A stretch of DNA of 64,000 nt from NCBI GenBank assembly GCA_023515795.1, contig JALGPX010000024.1:33679-97678 (forward strand), read 5' to 3'. The stretch is from Amoeboaphelidium occidentale (Eukaryota; Aphelidiomycota; Aphelidea). This document shows, in pieces, positions 63,996-64,000 of the stretch (positions are counted from its first letter, which is position 1; each line of letters opens with the position of its first letter). Both the position numbers and the translations under genes were made by a program. The notes under the pieces are model-generated. The model searched no databases. It was not told the DNA's origin and saw only the letters and a program-made list of their open reading frames with translations.

Positions 63996-64000
63996 AATCA

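Noticed and set aside
1-64000. Transposons, LTR elements, CRISPR arrays, rRNA, tRNA and tandem repeats
   Set aside because: No reverse transcriptase, integrase, transposase, terminal repeats, cloverleaf or array-like repeats could be seen by eye on either strand; not checked by computation.

Overview
The window is compact eukaryotic DNA from a fungus, probably an early-diverging (non-Dikarya) lineage. By eye the GC content is about 40%. It holds about 38 protein genes in 64 kb. Fungal markers are a fused HisH-HisF gene (HIS7), a separate orotate phosphoribosyltransferase, a Pex20-like peroxin, a chitin-deacetylase-like enzyme, an SH3/Ras-association polarity protein and a FlbC-like two-finger regulator. 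A complete mitochondrial propionyl-CoA carboxylase pair and a CAT-type amino acid transporter argue for a chytrid-like or other early-branching fungus. This placement is inference, and I cannot name a genus. I see no mobile element, CRISPR array, rRNA or tRNA.

Layout: 1-1702 SUMO ligase (-, runs off the left edge); 1904-5141 K-Cl cotransporter; 5188-7347 small membrane protein and YANK kinase; 7489-13163 PCCB, a GRIP golgin and PCCA; 13196-15149 Ark/Prk kinase; 15241-18103 DAP1-like haem protein and XPD/Rad3; 18145-21134 coiled-coil protein, eIF2B-alpha, polysaccharide deacetylase and a small basic protein; 21183-25055 SH3-RA protein; 25060-28585 BMS1 with an intronic H/ACA snoRNA candidate; 28677-31259 histidine methyltransferase, sugar-phosphate transporter and Pex20-like protein; 31282-34034 double glycosyltransferase; 34140-35905 carboxylesterase; 36556-40946 Yta7/ATAD2 and mitochondrial ferredoxin; 40984-42380 J-protein; 42382-44035 HIS7; 44049-45522 DHHC palmitoyltransferase; 45532-47222 CAT transporter; 47385-49099 DXO/Rai1 and URA5; 49181-52949 Sac3; 53209-54324 MAP1; 54402-57157 TFIIIC subunit and zinc-finger protein; 57550-58884 ZPR1; 58905-60714 PanC and PEX10; 60772-63995 importin-7-like.

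I reconstructed about 52 introns. Nearly all are 28-47 nt, with GT..AG ends and often CTAAC, TTAAC or CTGAT just before the acceptor. The one long intron (197 nt, in BMS1) carries a well-formed H/ACA snoRNA fold. Gene spacing is extreme: divergent start codons lie 13-80 bp apart, convergent stops touch or overlap, and PEX10 and PanC share a TGATG stop/start. The genes are mostly core housekeeping, covering transcription and repair, ribosome biogenesis, mRNA export and quality control, translation, peroxisome import and amino acid, pyrimidine and pantothenate synthesis. No pathway cluster is apparent except the PCCA/PCCB pair.
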